Source: JBDUDR01 sp040002845
GTDB taxonomy: Bacteria; Actinomycetota; Actinomycetes; Propionibacteriales; Nocardioidaceae
Length of the DNA: 46,515 nucleotides
Assembly: GCA_040002845.1 (NCBI GenBank)
Contig: JBDUDR010000005.1
Coordinates: forward strand, 1 to 46,515
Direction of reading: 5' to 3'
Part shown: piece after piece, positions 8,200 through 16,053 of the stretch
How positions within the stretch are numbered: position 1 is the stretch's first letter
How the letters are laid out: each line of letters starts with the position of its first letter
Program-made: the position numbers and the translations under genes
The notes under the pieces: model-generated
The model's database searches: none
Seen by the model: the letters and a program-made list of their open reading frames with translations, nothing else
What the model was told of the DNA's origin: nothing

Positions 8200-9371
8200 C
8201 AGCGACCGCCGAGCAGCAGCTCGAGTCCTTGCGCGCCCGGCCCCGCCTGGGAGGAGCCGTCGGCGGCGAAACGTACAGCGGGCTCGGCGGTGACAAACCC
8301 CGTCGAGTCACGTGCGAGGACGCAGATCTCGCTGAGCCGGCGAACACCACCCTGGTCTCGCCGAAGATGCAGGACGACCTGAAGCGCGGAAGCCAGCTGT
8401 GAATGCACCGCCTGCCGGGACAGTCCGGCAGCGACCCCCAAGGCTTCCAGCCGGGCGGGGACGTCGGCCGCACTGTTGGCGTGGATCGTGCCGCAGCCAC
8501 CCTGATGCCCGGTGTTGAGGGCAGCCAGCAGATCTGTGACCTCAGCGCCTCGCACTTCACCCACCACCAGCCGGTCGGGCCGCATCCGCAGCGCCTGACG
8601 GACCAGATCGCGAAGCGTGATGGCGCCAGCGCCTTCGACGTTGGGCGGTCGAGCCTCCAGCGAAACGACGTGTGCATGATCCGGACGCAACTCCCCCGAG
8701 TCTTCAACGAGCACGAGCCGGTGAACGGGGTTGACGCGAGACAGGAGCGCAGAGAGCAAGGTGGTCTTGCCGGCTCCCGTTCCTCCGCTGATCAGGAACG
8801 CCACCTCGGCGGCGACGATGTCACCCAACAGCGCCGCCGAGGAGCTGGACAGGGTGCCGGCGGCGACCAGCTCATCGAGCGCAAATGCTTGCTGTGATGG
8901 CACCCGCAGCGAGAGGCAGGTGCCAGGTCTGGCGACCGGCGAGAGCACCGCATGAAACCGGGTGCCGTCGCCAAGGCGGACGTCGACGAACGGCGTGGCG
9001 TCGTCGAGTCTGCGCCCGCCCGCCGATGCCAACCGTTGCGCGAGTCGGCGGACGGAAGCGTCATCAAGGAAACTCACCGGAGCGGGCTCCAAGCCCTCCC
9101 CTCGATCGAGGTAGACATGCCGCGGTCCGTTGACGAGGACATCTGTCACGCCCGGCAACCGGAGCAGCGGTTCGAGGGGTCCGGCGCCGACCGTATCCCG
9201 CCGTAATGCGTCAACGACAGCCAGCACCTCGGCATCGCCGTGGACCAGGCCCTGGGACCGGAGGGCCATCGCGACTCTCGCGGGGGTGGGTGGTGCGCCC
9301 TGCGAAGCCAGCACCTCCCGGACCCGCTCCAGCAGATCTGCGGACACCTCGGTGGTCGCTGAAACAGTCAC
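8199..9371 (-). CDS. tadA: TadA/CpaF pilus assembly ATPase
   Basis: A 390-residue secretion ATPase driving Flp pilus assembly. It shows the VTDVLVNGPRHVYLDRG segment of the N-terminal domain, Walker A GGTGAGKTT (lysine at residue 202), the Asp box VLVEDSGELRP, Walker B LVVGEVRGAE and the His box GHQGGCGTIHANSA. The chosen GTG start at 9371 overlaps the Ssd stop codon (GTGA). The frame is open to 9911, but that part only mirrors the Ssd gene. Corresponds to mycobacterial Rv3659c. Confidence 0.95.
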   Translation of the reverse strand: MTVSATTEVSADLLERVREVLASQGAPPTPARVAMALRSQGLVHGDAEVLAVVDALRRDTVGAGPLEPLLRLPGVTDVLVNGPRHVYLDRGEGLEPAPVSFLDDASVRRLAQRLASAGGRRLDDATPFVDVRLGDGTRFHAVLSPVARPGTCLSLRVPSQQAFALDELVAAGTLSSSSAALLGDIVAAEVAFLISGGTGAGKTTLLSALLSRVNPVHRLVLVEDSGELRPDHAHVVSLEARPPNVEGAGAITLRDLVRQALRMRPDRLVVGEVRGAEVTDLLAALNTGHQGGCGTIHANSAADVPARLEALGVAAGLSRQAVHSQLASALQVVLHLRRDQGGVRRLSEICVLARDSTGFVTAEPAVRFAADGSSQAGPGAQGLELLLGGR

Positions 9372-10450
9372 GCCGCCGCCACCTCGTAGAGCCCGAGCTC
9401 GTTGAGCACGCGACGGCACAGTGTTACCAGCGGCCCGCGACCTCGACGACATGGCCCAAACCCGCGGTCGACCGACTCCGCCACCGCTGGGTCGGCCCTC
9501 ATGGAACCGAGCAGGTCGAGCCCCAGCGTCGATGCCACCGAGCCGGCGTCGATGCCGGTCACTCCGGGGCCCCGAACGATCAGTCGGAGGTCCCGGCACA
9601 GGGGAACTATGCCCGTTTTCACCCGCGTTGCGGCCGCGATGGCTCGCACCTCGGCGGGCACCACGAGGATCGCCGTGGTCGCAGCCGTCAGTGCCTCCTG
9701 AGCCGCCGGATCGAGTCTCCGAGGCAGGTCGATCACGACCAGGTCGTTGCCGCGCTGTCCCGCGGCGAGGACCTCGCGCATGATGTCGGCTCGGATGGTG
9801 AGCTCCTGCCCGCGGTCCCACGACATCAGGGCCAGCTCCTTGACCGCTGGCAGAGCCGTCCGCAGCGAAGGCGCGGAAACCCGTCCCACCGTCCCGGCTA
9901 GATCTGGCCAACGGAGGCCCTCGACTCGCTCCAGCCCGATGACCAGGTCGAGCCCGCCGCCAAGGGGGTCGCCATCGATGAGCAACACCCGCCGACCTCG
10001 ACGAGCGGCGACGGTGGCCAATGCCGCCGCAAGAGTCGACGCGCCAGCACCACCGCAGCCGCCCACCACTGCGATCGTCGAGGACGCCCGCCCCGCACCG
10101 TCCACCGTGTCTGCAAGCCGATCGCGCAGGTCGATCTCGCCTGCGGGCAAGGTGAGAACGTCTTCGGCCCCGATCGCCAACGCATGCTGCCAGACTTCCG
10201 GTAGGCGACCGTCATGGGTCACCACCAAAACGTTGCCCCTGCGAACCGGGTCGAGCCGACTGATCTCCGCTGCCGCGTCGGCGCCCACCACGACTAGCGA
10301 CGCTCCGAGCCAGGTTGCTCGAAAAGCACCCGGCTCGTGCACCAGCTCGGGCGTGACGCCAACCGCTGCGCACAAGCGCAGCAGGTCGTCGAGCAGCACC
10401 TCATCCGCTGTGACTATCAAGGGCGCGCCGCCGTGATCCAGGTCGACCAT
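9368..10450 (-). CDS. ssd: Septum-site-determining-like protein Ssd (CpaE/MinD-like)
   Basis: A 360-residue protein with an N-terminal receiver-like domain and a C-terminal MinD/ParA-type P-loop domain: VVGGCGGAGASTLAAALA is a deviant Walker A, and LLIDGDPLGGGLDLVIGLE is the switch region. The group matches mycobacterial Ssd (Rv3660c), which influences septation, and is equally the CpaE-like localisation factor of Tad pili. The start is uncertain: an ATG at 10450 begins where family similarity does, while a TTG at 10495 is a longer option; neither has a clear ribosome site. It overlaps tadA by 4 bp. Confidence 0.92.
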   Translation of the reverse strand: MVDLDHGGAPLIVTADEVLLDDLLRLCAAVGVTPELVHEPGAFRATWLGASLVVVGADAAAEISRLDPVRRGNVLVVTHDGRLPEVWQHALAIGAEDVLTLPAGEIDLRDRLADTVDGAGRASSTIAVVGGCGGAGASTLAAALATVAARRGRRVLLIDGDPLGGGLDLVIGLERVEGLRWPDLAGTVGRVSAPSLRTALPAVKELALMSWDRGQELTIRADIMREVLAAGQRGNDLVVIDLPRRLDPAAQEALTAATTAILVVPAEVRAIAAATRVKTGIVPLCRDLRLIVRGPGVTGIDAGSVASTLGLDLLGSMRADPAVAESVDRGFGPCRRGRGPLVTLCRRVLNELGLYEVAAA

Positions 10451-10583
10451 GCGCTTACTGTGGGCCAGCCACGGACTGCGAAAACAGCAGACCAAGCGGA
10501 TCGGTGGACAACGCCGCGACCCAAGCGGGCTGTGGACAGTTCCGCTCTAGATGGCTGTGTGCCGTGGAGCTAGGTAGCAGGAA

Positions 10584-10723
10584 CCCCGCCGCCGAGCGGG
10601 GGAGAGGCGACGGCCCTCGGCGGGGGGGTGCCGAGGGCCGTCCAAATCGGTACGTGGCTCGGGGGGGTGAGCCCGGTACCGCCAGCGGCGGGGGGATGCC
10701 GCTGGAGCCAAAATGTCCTCATC
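10584..10723 (-). ncRNA. 6C small RNA (three C-tract hairpin loops)
   Basis: Read on the minus strand, three hairpins follow one another, each with a cytosine run in the loop: stem 10682-10689/10698-10705 with loop ATCCCCCC; stem 10648-10660/10669-10681 (imperfect in the middle) with loop ACCCCCCC; perfect 12-bp stem 10610-10621/10630-10641 with loop ACCCCCCC. A fourth GC hairpin (CCCCGC/GCGGGG, 10584-10601) may end transcription. C6-loop hairpins define the actinobacterial 6C RNA, and the place between ssd and the HAD hydrolase gene is where M. tuberculosis carries its 6C RNA (B11), on the same strand. In mycobacteria 6C targets mRNAs by its C-rich loops. The ends are inferred from the promoter and last hairpin. 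Confidence 0.9.
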
Positions 10724-10729
10724 GCGGCA

Positions 10730-10758
10730 ATCGTACTGACCTTGAGGAACGCCAGCAA
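10730..10758 (-). promoter_or_regulatory. Predicted promoter of the 6C RNA
   Basis: On the minus strand TTGCTG (10753-10758) is followed after exactly 17 bases by TACGAT (10730-10735), close to the vegetative actinobacterial consensus. The predicted transcript start is near 10723, about 18 bases before the first C-loop hairpin. Confidence 0.65.
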
Positions 10759-10856
10759 TTCTTACACCGCGTGACCGACTAGGGCAACATTAGTAGTCAA
10801 ATGTCCGAGATGTGAAGCGAATCGACAAGTTTCCGTGGCGTGTCGCGGCGCGGCCT

Positions 10857-11678
10857 ATGATTTCTGGGGTGGAGCCAGCCCGGTCGGGTCGCACTGCCGC
10901 GTTCTTCGATCTCGACAAGACCATCATCGCCAAGTCGAGCACCCTCGCGTTCAGCCGCTCGTTCTACCAAGGCGGGCTGATCAATCGACGGTCGGTGTTG
11001 CGCAGCGCCTACTCCCAGTTCGTCTTCCTGGCGGGCGGAGCCGACCACGACCAGATGCAACGCATGCGCGACTACCTCTCCGCGCTCTGCGCAGGTTGGG
11101 ATGTCCAGACCGTGAAGGACATCGTGGCCGACACGCTCCACAACATCGTCGACCCGTTGGTCTACGACGAGGCTGTGGGCCTCATCGAGGAGCACCAGGC
11201 GGCAGGTCGCGACGTCGTCATCGTGTCGTCATCGGGCTCCGAGGTGGTCGAGCCCATAGGGGAGATGCTCGGCGCCGACCGGGTGATCGCCACCCGGATG
11301 GTGATCGAGGACGGCCGCTACACCGGCGAGATCGAGTTCTATGCGTACGCGGAAGAGAAGGCCATCGCGATTCGCGAGCTGGCCGAGCGGGAGGGCTACG
11401 AACTGGCAGACTGCTACGGCTACAGCGATTCTGCCACCGACGGGCCGATGCTCGAAGCGGTCGGACACCCGGTGGCAGTCAACCCCGACCGAGCTCTCCG
11501 CCGGCTGGCCGCTGAGCGCCATTGGCCGATCGTGGTGTTCTCCAAGCCGGTGACACTGCGGACGCGCACCATGGATGCCAACCGATCAACGCTTGCGGCC
11601 GTCGCGATCGGGGCCGGAGTCGCCGCCGCGGGGGCGGTCGTACTCGCCTCCCGGCTGCGCGAGCGCCGTGCGACCTGA
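10857..11678 (+). CDS. HAD-IB family hydrolase (Rv3661/SerB2-like)
   Basis: A 273-residue phosphatase-like protein. Motif I is FFDLDKTI (nucleophile D18, D20), motif II lies in VVIVSSSGSE, and motif III/IV in CYGYSDSATDGPML. The C-terminus carries a hydrophobic helix (LAAVAIGAGVAAAGAVVLA) and basic end, as in Rv3661, so it is probably membrane-tethered. Substrate unknown; phosphoserine-like or lipid phosphates are possible. The ATG at 10857 is taken; a GTG at 10812 would add 15 residues, and neither has a clear ribosome site. It is divergent from the 6C RNA and convergent with the Fic-like gene. Confidence 0.92.
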   Translation: MISGVEPARSGRTAAFFDLDKTIIAKSSTLAFSRSFYQGGLINRRSVLRSAYSQFVFLAGGADHDQMQRMRDYLSALCAGWDVQTVKDIVADTLHNIVDPLVYDEAVGLIEEHQAAGRDVVIVSSSGSEVVEPIGEMLGADRVIATRMVIEDGRYTGEIEFYAYAEEKAIAIRELAEREGYELADCYGYSDSATDGPMLEAVGHPVAVNPDRALRRLAAERHWPIVVFSKPVTLRTRTMDANRSTLAAVAIGAGVAAAGAVVLASRLRERRAT

Positions 11679-12128
11679 CCCGTTTCGTACCAACGGCGCC
11701 ATCCGCCAGATCACCCCTCGGAGTTACTGGCCGGTTGCACACAGACACGCCGATAGGGGTTCCATCTGGGGAGCGACCGGCGTACAAAGGGAATAGCAAA
11801 CTCCATACCGACACGGCAGCCGAGCACCCACGCGGCGATCCACCCTTCCTACAGGGCAGTCGCATCCGGGAACCCCCCGAAGCGACAGTGAGAGGTGCAC
11901 GCCTGATAACTCGTGCTGACGTGCCAGCGACGGCGTCTCACCCGTGGGACGCCGTTCGCACGTCTGCATCCAACGGCGCGACTCTCCACTCCGCCACGCG
12001 AATTCCGGCACCGGCAGTGGCGTCGACAGGCCGTTTCGGGGGCGTTAAGGCAGCTGCGTTACCCCCAGGCGCGGCCTGTCGACACAGATGAAACGGACCC
12101 AACGGCTCTCAGGTTCGGTCCAGCCTCC
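11679..12128. other. 450-bp gene-free stretch with two strong hairpins
   Basis: Lies between two convergent genes. No open frame has protein-family character. Two inverted repeats stand out: ACGGCGTC/GACGCCGT (11930-11955, 10-base loop) and a long-armed one at 12022-12083. A long-range terminator or a small RNA are both possible. Confidence 0.6.
12022..12083. repeat. 12-bp perfect inverted repeat with structured loop
   Basis: GTCGACAGGCCG (12022-12033) and CGGCCTGTCGAC (12072-12083) are perfectly complementary. The 38-base loop has an inner GGGGG/CCCCC pairing. The arm shares CGACAGGC with the first hairpin of the tandem units at 4129 and 4476, suggesting a related element or a shared protein-binding site. 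No T-tract follows on either strand. Confidence 0.75.
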
Positions 12129-12851
12129 TCATTCGTTGAGCGGGCTCTCGACTGCACCACGGGAGTACGCCTCCGCACTGTGCAGCAACCACTTGCGTAC
12201 GCCGGCTTCCCCACCACCGGAGTACGCGACCAGGCTCTCCGCATAAGAATCCGCAGCGGCCAGATGTCCAGCTTCCGGCACGATGACGGACCAGGGGTCG
12301 ACTCCCCGGGCGACCAACACCAGTCGTTCGGCCCCGCGAGCCACCAACCCGTTGGCAGTGGCGAACGGACGAGCAGTCGCGATCTCCGCGTGCACTAAAG
12401 CTGCGACGGCCAGCGCCGGCGCCCTCGTCGGAGTCACCAGCCTCCGAGCCAATGCAGTCATCCGCGCGACCGCGGGTGGATCATCGCGAGGGCGTCCACG
12501 AGCGGGTTCATCGGGACCGGCCGCCAGGGCATGCATCCGGGCAAGCGCCTGCAGCGGCGCATACTCCACGACTCTCACCAGGCTCAGCAGCTCCGTACTC
12601 AAGCGGATTGCCCCGGCCGCAATGGCATCAAGGTTTCCAGCGCGAGCCATCGCCAGCGAACTGGAGCTTCCCTCCAGCTGGGCCGACGCCACTGCCCCTC
12701 GCAGCAGCGACTCTGCCGTGACGTCGGCTCTGCTCCCACGGCCGCGAAGATCACGGACCAGCGCGTCGATCCCGTCCCTGGCGGCCGCGAGTGCGGATGG
12801 GACACCCTCCAGAGCCGACGCGGACGCGAACGGGTCGGACGCGAGCGGCAC
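12129..12851 (-). CDS. Degenerate Fic-like protein (Rv3662c family)
   Basis: A 240-residue, mostly helical protein matching mycobacterial Rv3662c in position and style. Residues 161-172 (RPFATANGLVAR) align with the Fic core HPFx(D/E)GNGRxxR, but the catalytic histidine is Arg161, the acidic residue and first Gly are lost, and the Arg of GNGR is Leu169. Upstream, S56-AQL-E60-G61 fits the class II inhibitory motif (S/T)xxxE(G/N). AMP-transferase activity is therefore unlikely. Starts at GTG 12851, 38 bp from the divergent methyltransferase start. The family is often annotated as oxidoreductase without basis. Confidence 0.82.
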   Translation of the reverse strand: MPLASDPFASASALEGVPSALAAARDGIDALVRDLRGRGSRADVTAESLLRGAVASAQLEGSSSSLAMARAGNLDAIAAGAIRLSTELLSLVRVVEYAPLQALARMHALAAGPDEPARGRPRDDPPAVARMTALARRLVTPTRAPALAVAALVHAEIATARPFATANGLVARGAERLVLVARGVDPWSVIVPEAGHLAAADSYAESLVAYSGGGEAGVRKWLLHSAEAYSRGAVESPLNE

Positions 12852-12889
12852 CGCAGCAGACTACTCGCGACTTGGTACCCTCCCGCCAG

Positions 12890-13687
12890 ATGGACGAGTC
12901 ATCGCGCATCCAGCGTTCCCGCAGTTTCGGCGGTGTTGCCGATGTCTATGAGCGCGCCCGCCCGAGCTATCCGATCGACGCCGTGCGCTGGCTCAGCGGC
13001 GAGTCACCTGGCCGGGTCCTCGATCTGGGTTCGGGCACCGGCAAGCTCACCGCGGACCTGGTGGGCCTGGGCCATGAGGTGATAGCCGCTGATCCATCGG
13101 CGCCGATGTTGCGTCGGCTACGCGACGCCGTTCCCCAGGCGTACCCCATGCAGAGCGGCGCGGAGTCGATCGGGCTGGCCACCTCATCGGTCGACGTCGT
13201 GGTGGCTGGGCAGGCCTTCCACTGGTTCGATCCCGGCGATGCATTGCCCGAGATCGCCCGCGTGCTGCGCCCCGGCGGCACGTTGGCGCTGGTCTGGAAC
13301 TTCCGGGACGAGTCCGTGCCCTGGGTGCGCCGACTGTCGGCTGTGATCGGTACGGAGGACTGGACCGGCCTGGTCGACCCGGTCACCGAGTCGGATCTCT
13401 TCGGCGACGTGGAGCACAAGCGCTTCCGCTTCTGGCAGCCCGTCGACCGAGACGGCTTGCTGGGACTCGTCCGATCCCGTTCGTACGTCGCGACGCTCGG
13501 AGAGGCTGAGCGGGCCGATCTGCTGGCCAAGGTCGGGGCGCTGTACGACCACTACGGGCGCGGTCCGGACGGCATGCTGCTGCCCTATGTGACGGAGTGC
13601 TATCGCGCCCGGGTCAGCGGCTCAGTGAGCGCCGCGAGTCGGTTCGGCGGCCCCGACGACGACGGACTCCTGATCGACTTTCGCTGA
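12890..13687 (+). CDS. Class I SAM-dependent methyltransferase
   Basis: A 265-residue methyltransferase. The SAM-binding motif I is VLDLGSGTGKLT, followed by VIAADPS (end of strand 2, acidic residue for the ribose) and VVVAGQAFHWFDP and VLRPGGTLALVWNF of the Methyltransf_11/25 group. Similar to the UbiE-like small-molecule methyltransferases next to Fic-like or HAD genes in actinobacteria; substrate unknown. The ATG at 12890 begins the family-like sequence; no strong ribosome site, possibly leaderless. Its TGA overlaps the histidine kinase ATG (TGATG), so they share a transcript. Confidence 0.92.
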   Translation: MDESSRIQRSRSFGGVADVYERARPSYPIDAVRWLSGESPGRVLDLGSGTGKLTADLVGLGHEVIAADPSAPMLRRLRDAVPQAYPMQSGAESIGLATSSVDVVVAGQAFHWFDPGDALPEIARVLRPGGTLALVWNFRDESVPWVRRLSAVIGTEDWTGLVDPVTESDLFGDVEHKRFRFWQPVDRDGLLGLVRSRSYVATLGEAERADLLAKVGALYDHYGRGPDGMLLPYVTECYRARVSGSVSAASRFGGPDDDGLLIDFR

Positions 13688-14868
13688 TGGGTGGCGGCTG
13701 GCCCGTTGTCGCGATCGGAGCGATCGTGCTGGGCACCATCTTGCTGTTGTGGTGGTTCGTTCGGCGCCGCGGCGACCTGGGCACGCGTGCGGATCGCACG
13801 ACGTTCCGAACTCTGCACACCGCCTCCCTCGCGGCGCCGCCGCTGCGTCGTGGTCTGGACGAAGACAGCGCCCAGAGCTCGATCCGCTTTCTGCGAGCAC
13901 TGCTGGGATCCCCTGCCGTGGCGCTGACCTCGCGAGATCGGCTGCTCGCCTGGGACGGCTCACACCCGGATCACGGCATCCGGACCCTCGAGCTGGCCGC
14001 GGGTGTACTCGACACCGGCTCGATGGACGTGCATGGACCGCCAGCGGTCTGTTGTGCAGATCTGGAATGCCCCCTTCGGAGCGCGATCGTTGTCCCGCTC
14101 ACCGCCGAAGACACCGTAGTCGGGACCCTGCAGGTGTACGCACTGAATGCGTCCGCCGGTCTGGTGCGAGCGAGCCGGGAGGTCGCCCGATGGGTTTCGG
14201 CCCAACTCGAGCTCGCCGAGCTCGACCGCTCTCGTACCGCTTTGATGGAGGCAGAGGTACGCGCCCTCCGAGCCCAGATCTCTCCCCATTTCATCTACAA
14301 CTCACTCACGGCCATCGCGTCATTCGTGCGCACCGACCCGGAGCGCGCCCGCGACCTGCTTGTCGAGTTCGCCGACTTCACGAGGTACTCCTTCCGGCGC
14401 CATGGAGACTTCACCACGTTGGCTGAGGAGCTCCGCTCGATCGAGAGATACCTCGCACTGGAGAGGGCACGGTTCGGGGATCGCCTGCAGGTCACCTTGA
14501 AGGTGGCCCCGGAGGTGTTGCCGGTGGTGATGCCGTTCCTGTGCCTGCAGCCGTTGGTCGAGAACGCCATCCGCCACGGCTTCGGTGGCAAGCCCGGCGC
14601 TGGGCGCATCGTAATCGTCGCCGAGGACGCCGGGCAGCATGCGCACATCACGATCGAGGACGACGGTGTCGGCGAGGATCCCGAGATCGTACGGCGTGCG
14701 CTCGCCGGTGAGGCACAAGGAGACTCGGTCGGGCTCGGCAACGTGGACGAGCGCCTGCGCTCTGTGTACGGCGACGAGTCCGGTCTGGTTGTCGAAACCG
14801 CACCGGGCGCCGGCACCAAGATCATGTTCTCCATCCCCAAGTACGCCCCCGGCGTCGTCGCCTCCTGA
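13687..14868 (+). CDS. LytS/YehU-type sensor histidine kinase
   Basis: A 393-residue sensor kinase. One N-terminal helix (residues 5-22), a GAF-like region (about 60-170), a linker helix, the His_kinase (PF06580) segment SPHFIYNSL with phospho-acceptor H201, then the HATPase with N-box LQPLVENAIRHG and G-boxes DDGVG and GLGNVDERL. Kinases of this class pair with LytTR regulators. The nearest LytTR regulator starts at 23951, heading an acetate-type symporter operon, so the pair is probably separated by inserted genes. The ATG overlaps the methyltransferase stop (TGATG). Core repeat copy C follows directly. Confidence 0.94.
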   Translation: MGGGWPVVAIGAIVLGTILLLWWFVRRRGDLGTRADRTTFRTLHTASLAAPPLRRGLDEDSAQSSIRFLRALLGSPAVALTSRDRLLAWDGSHPDHGIRTLELAAGVLDTGSMDVHGPPAVCCADLECPLRSAIVVPLTAEDTVVGTLQVYALNASAGLVRASREVARWVSAQLELAELDRSRTALMEAEVRALRAQISPHFIYNSLTAIASFVRTDPERARDLLVEFADFTRYSFRRHGDFTTLAEELRSIERYLALERARFGDRLQVTLKVAPEVLPVVMPFLCLQPLVENAIRHGFGGKPGAGRIVIVAEDAGQHAHITIEDDGVGEDPEIVRRALAGEAQGDSVGLGNVDERLRSVYGDESGLVVETAPGAGTKIMFSIPKYAPGVVAS

Positions 14869-14889
14869 CCCCGTGGTTTGGAGCCGCCG

Positions 14890-14964
14890 GCTCTGCCACA
14901 AAATGTGACGGTCATGCTGCCCCGTGACCCGGTCGACTACCGGAACGTCGCACTTTGCGATGCC
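14890..14964 (-). repeat. 75-bp core repeat, copy C (inverted orientation)
   Basis: Lies 22 bp after the histidine kinase stop codon. On the minus strand it reads GGCATCGCAAAGTGCGACG at one end and CCGTCACATTTTGTGGCAG at the other. It is opposite in orientation to copy D at 22317, so these two bracket the ABC genes. Confidence 0.88.
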
Positions 14965-15147
14965 CGACCGGAAAACGTTGCTCTGGATGTGGGTGCGCCC
15001 CTCAACTCCTCGGGCCGGGCGAAGACGGTTGGTTGCAGTTCGCCAACGGTTTGGTCGGACACAGCTCGGTTTGGCGCGTCATGCGGTTCCCTGGTTTCAA
15101 GGAACTCGTGGGGCAGGCTGACGAGGCTGACGGGGAGGTGGAGCGGC

Positions 15148-16053
15148 GTGAGCAAGGTCGTAGACGCCGGAGAGTTCCTCCTCTCCCCAGCACCGTCCGG
15201 ACTGAGCGTCCGCTGTCGCGGGGTTGTCCATCTCTACCGCACGTTCGAGGGGCACGATGTTGTTGCCCTACAGGGTGTGGATCTCGACATCGAGCCCGGT
15301 GAGCGGGTCGCGTTCTTGGGACCGTCGGGGTCGGGCAAGTCCACCCTGCTCACGTTACTCGGCGGGATCCAACGGCCTTCGGCGGGCAAGATCTTCCTCG
15401 GTGATGACGAGATCTCGCGGATGAGTGAGCCGGCGGTGGCTCGTCTTCGCGCCCGGCGGGTGAGCACAACTCTGCAGGGAGCGACACGCAACCTTCTTCC
15501 GTACGCAACGGCGAGCCAGAATCTCGGCTTCGCCAAGCTGGCGATGCAGCCGTCGGACCGGCATCACGCCCGTAACGACATGGAGCTGTTGGCGCGCATG
15601 AGGCTCGAGCAGCAGGCCAGGCAGGTCGTATCGACGATGTCCGGTGGCCAGCGTCAGCGGCTGGCGCTCGCCTGCGCCGTCGTGTCGAACCCGCAGCTTC
15701 TCCTCGCCGACGAACCCACCAGCCAGCTGAGCCACCAAGACCGCGACGAGGTGCTTGACCTCATCCACGGGCTCGGCGACGACTTCGGCACCACGATCCT
15801 GGTTGTCACCCACCAGCCCGAGGTCGCCGCCACCTTCCTGCGGACGATCCGGATGCTTGGCGGGCGGGTCGGGTCCGAGGGGCGTGACGGCGCCGAGTAC
15901 ATCGTCGTCGGAAAGGACGGCGTCCTCCACCTGCCCGCCGACGTGGCTCAGGACTGGCCACCGGGGACACTCGTGCGGGTTGAGCCCGAACGGCGCGATC
16001 GGGTGCTGCTCACCAAGCCGGCAGGCTGGTCGGACAGCGAGGACGAGCACTGA
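15148..16053 (+). CDS. ABC transporter ATPase with C-terminal AbrB-like extension
   Basis: A 301-residue ATPase of the MacB/LolD group. Walker A GPSGSGKST (58-66), Q-loop in TTLQGATRNLLPY, signature MSGGQRQR (164-171), Walker B LLLADEPT (184-191) and H-loop VVTHQ. Residues about 251-301 are extra: VVGKDGVLHLPADV followed by PPGTLVRVE resembles a swapped-hairpin (SpoVT/AbrB-like) strand pattern, function unknown. The GTG at 15148 follows GGGGAGG; the frame is open to 14878 only because it reads through the repeat. It overlaps the second ATPase gene (TGATG). Substrate unknown. Confidence 0.9.
   Translation: MSKVVDAGEFLLSPAPSGLSVRCRGVVHLYRTFEGHDVVALQGVDLDIEPGERVAFLGPSGSGKSTLLTLLGGIQRPSAGKIFLGDDEISRMSEPAVARLRARRVSTTLQGATRNLLPYATASQNLGFAKLAMQPSDRHHARNDMELLARMRLEQQARQVVSTMSGGQRQRLALACAVVSNPQLLLADEPTSQLSHQDRDEVLDLIHGLGDDFGTTILVVTHQPEVAATFLRTIRMLGGRVGSEGRDGAEYIVVGKDGVLHLPADVAQDWPPGTLVRVEPERRDRVLLTKPAGWSDSEDEH

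Noticed and set aside
9372..9911. Longer TadA starting at 9911
   Set aside because: The extension is the shadow of ssd; GTG 9371 with a 4-bp overlap is the natural start.
14969..15147. Possible gene fragment (VMRFPGFKELVGQADEADGE) before the first ABC ATPase
   Set aside because: The peptide looks plausible, but the frame runs into the ATPase gene in another phase, lacks a good start and was not recognised as part of any family.
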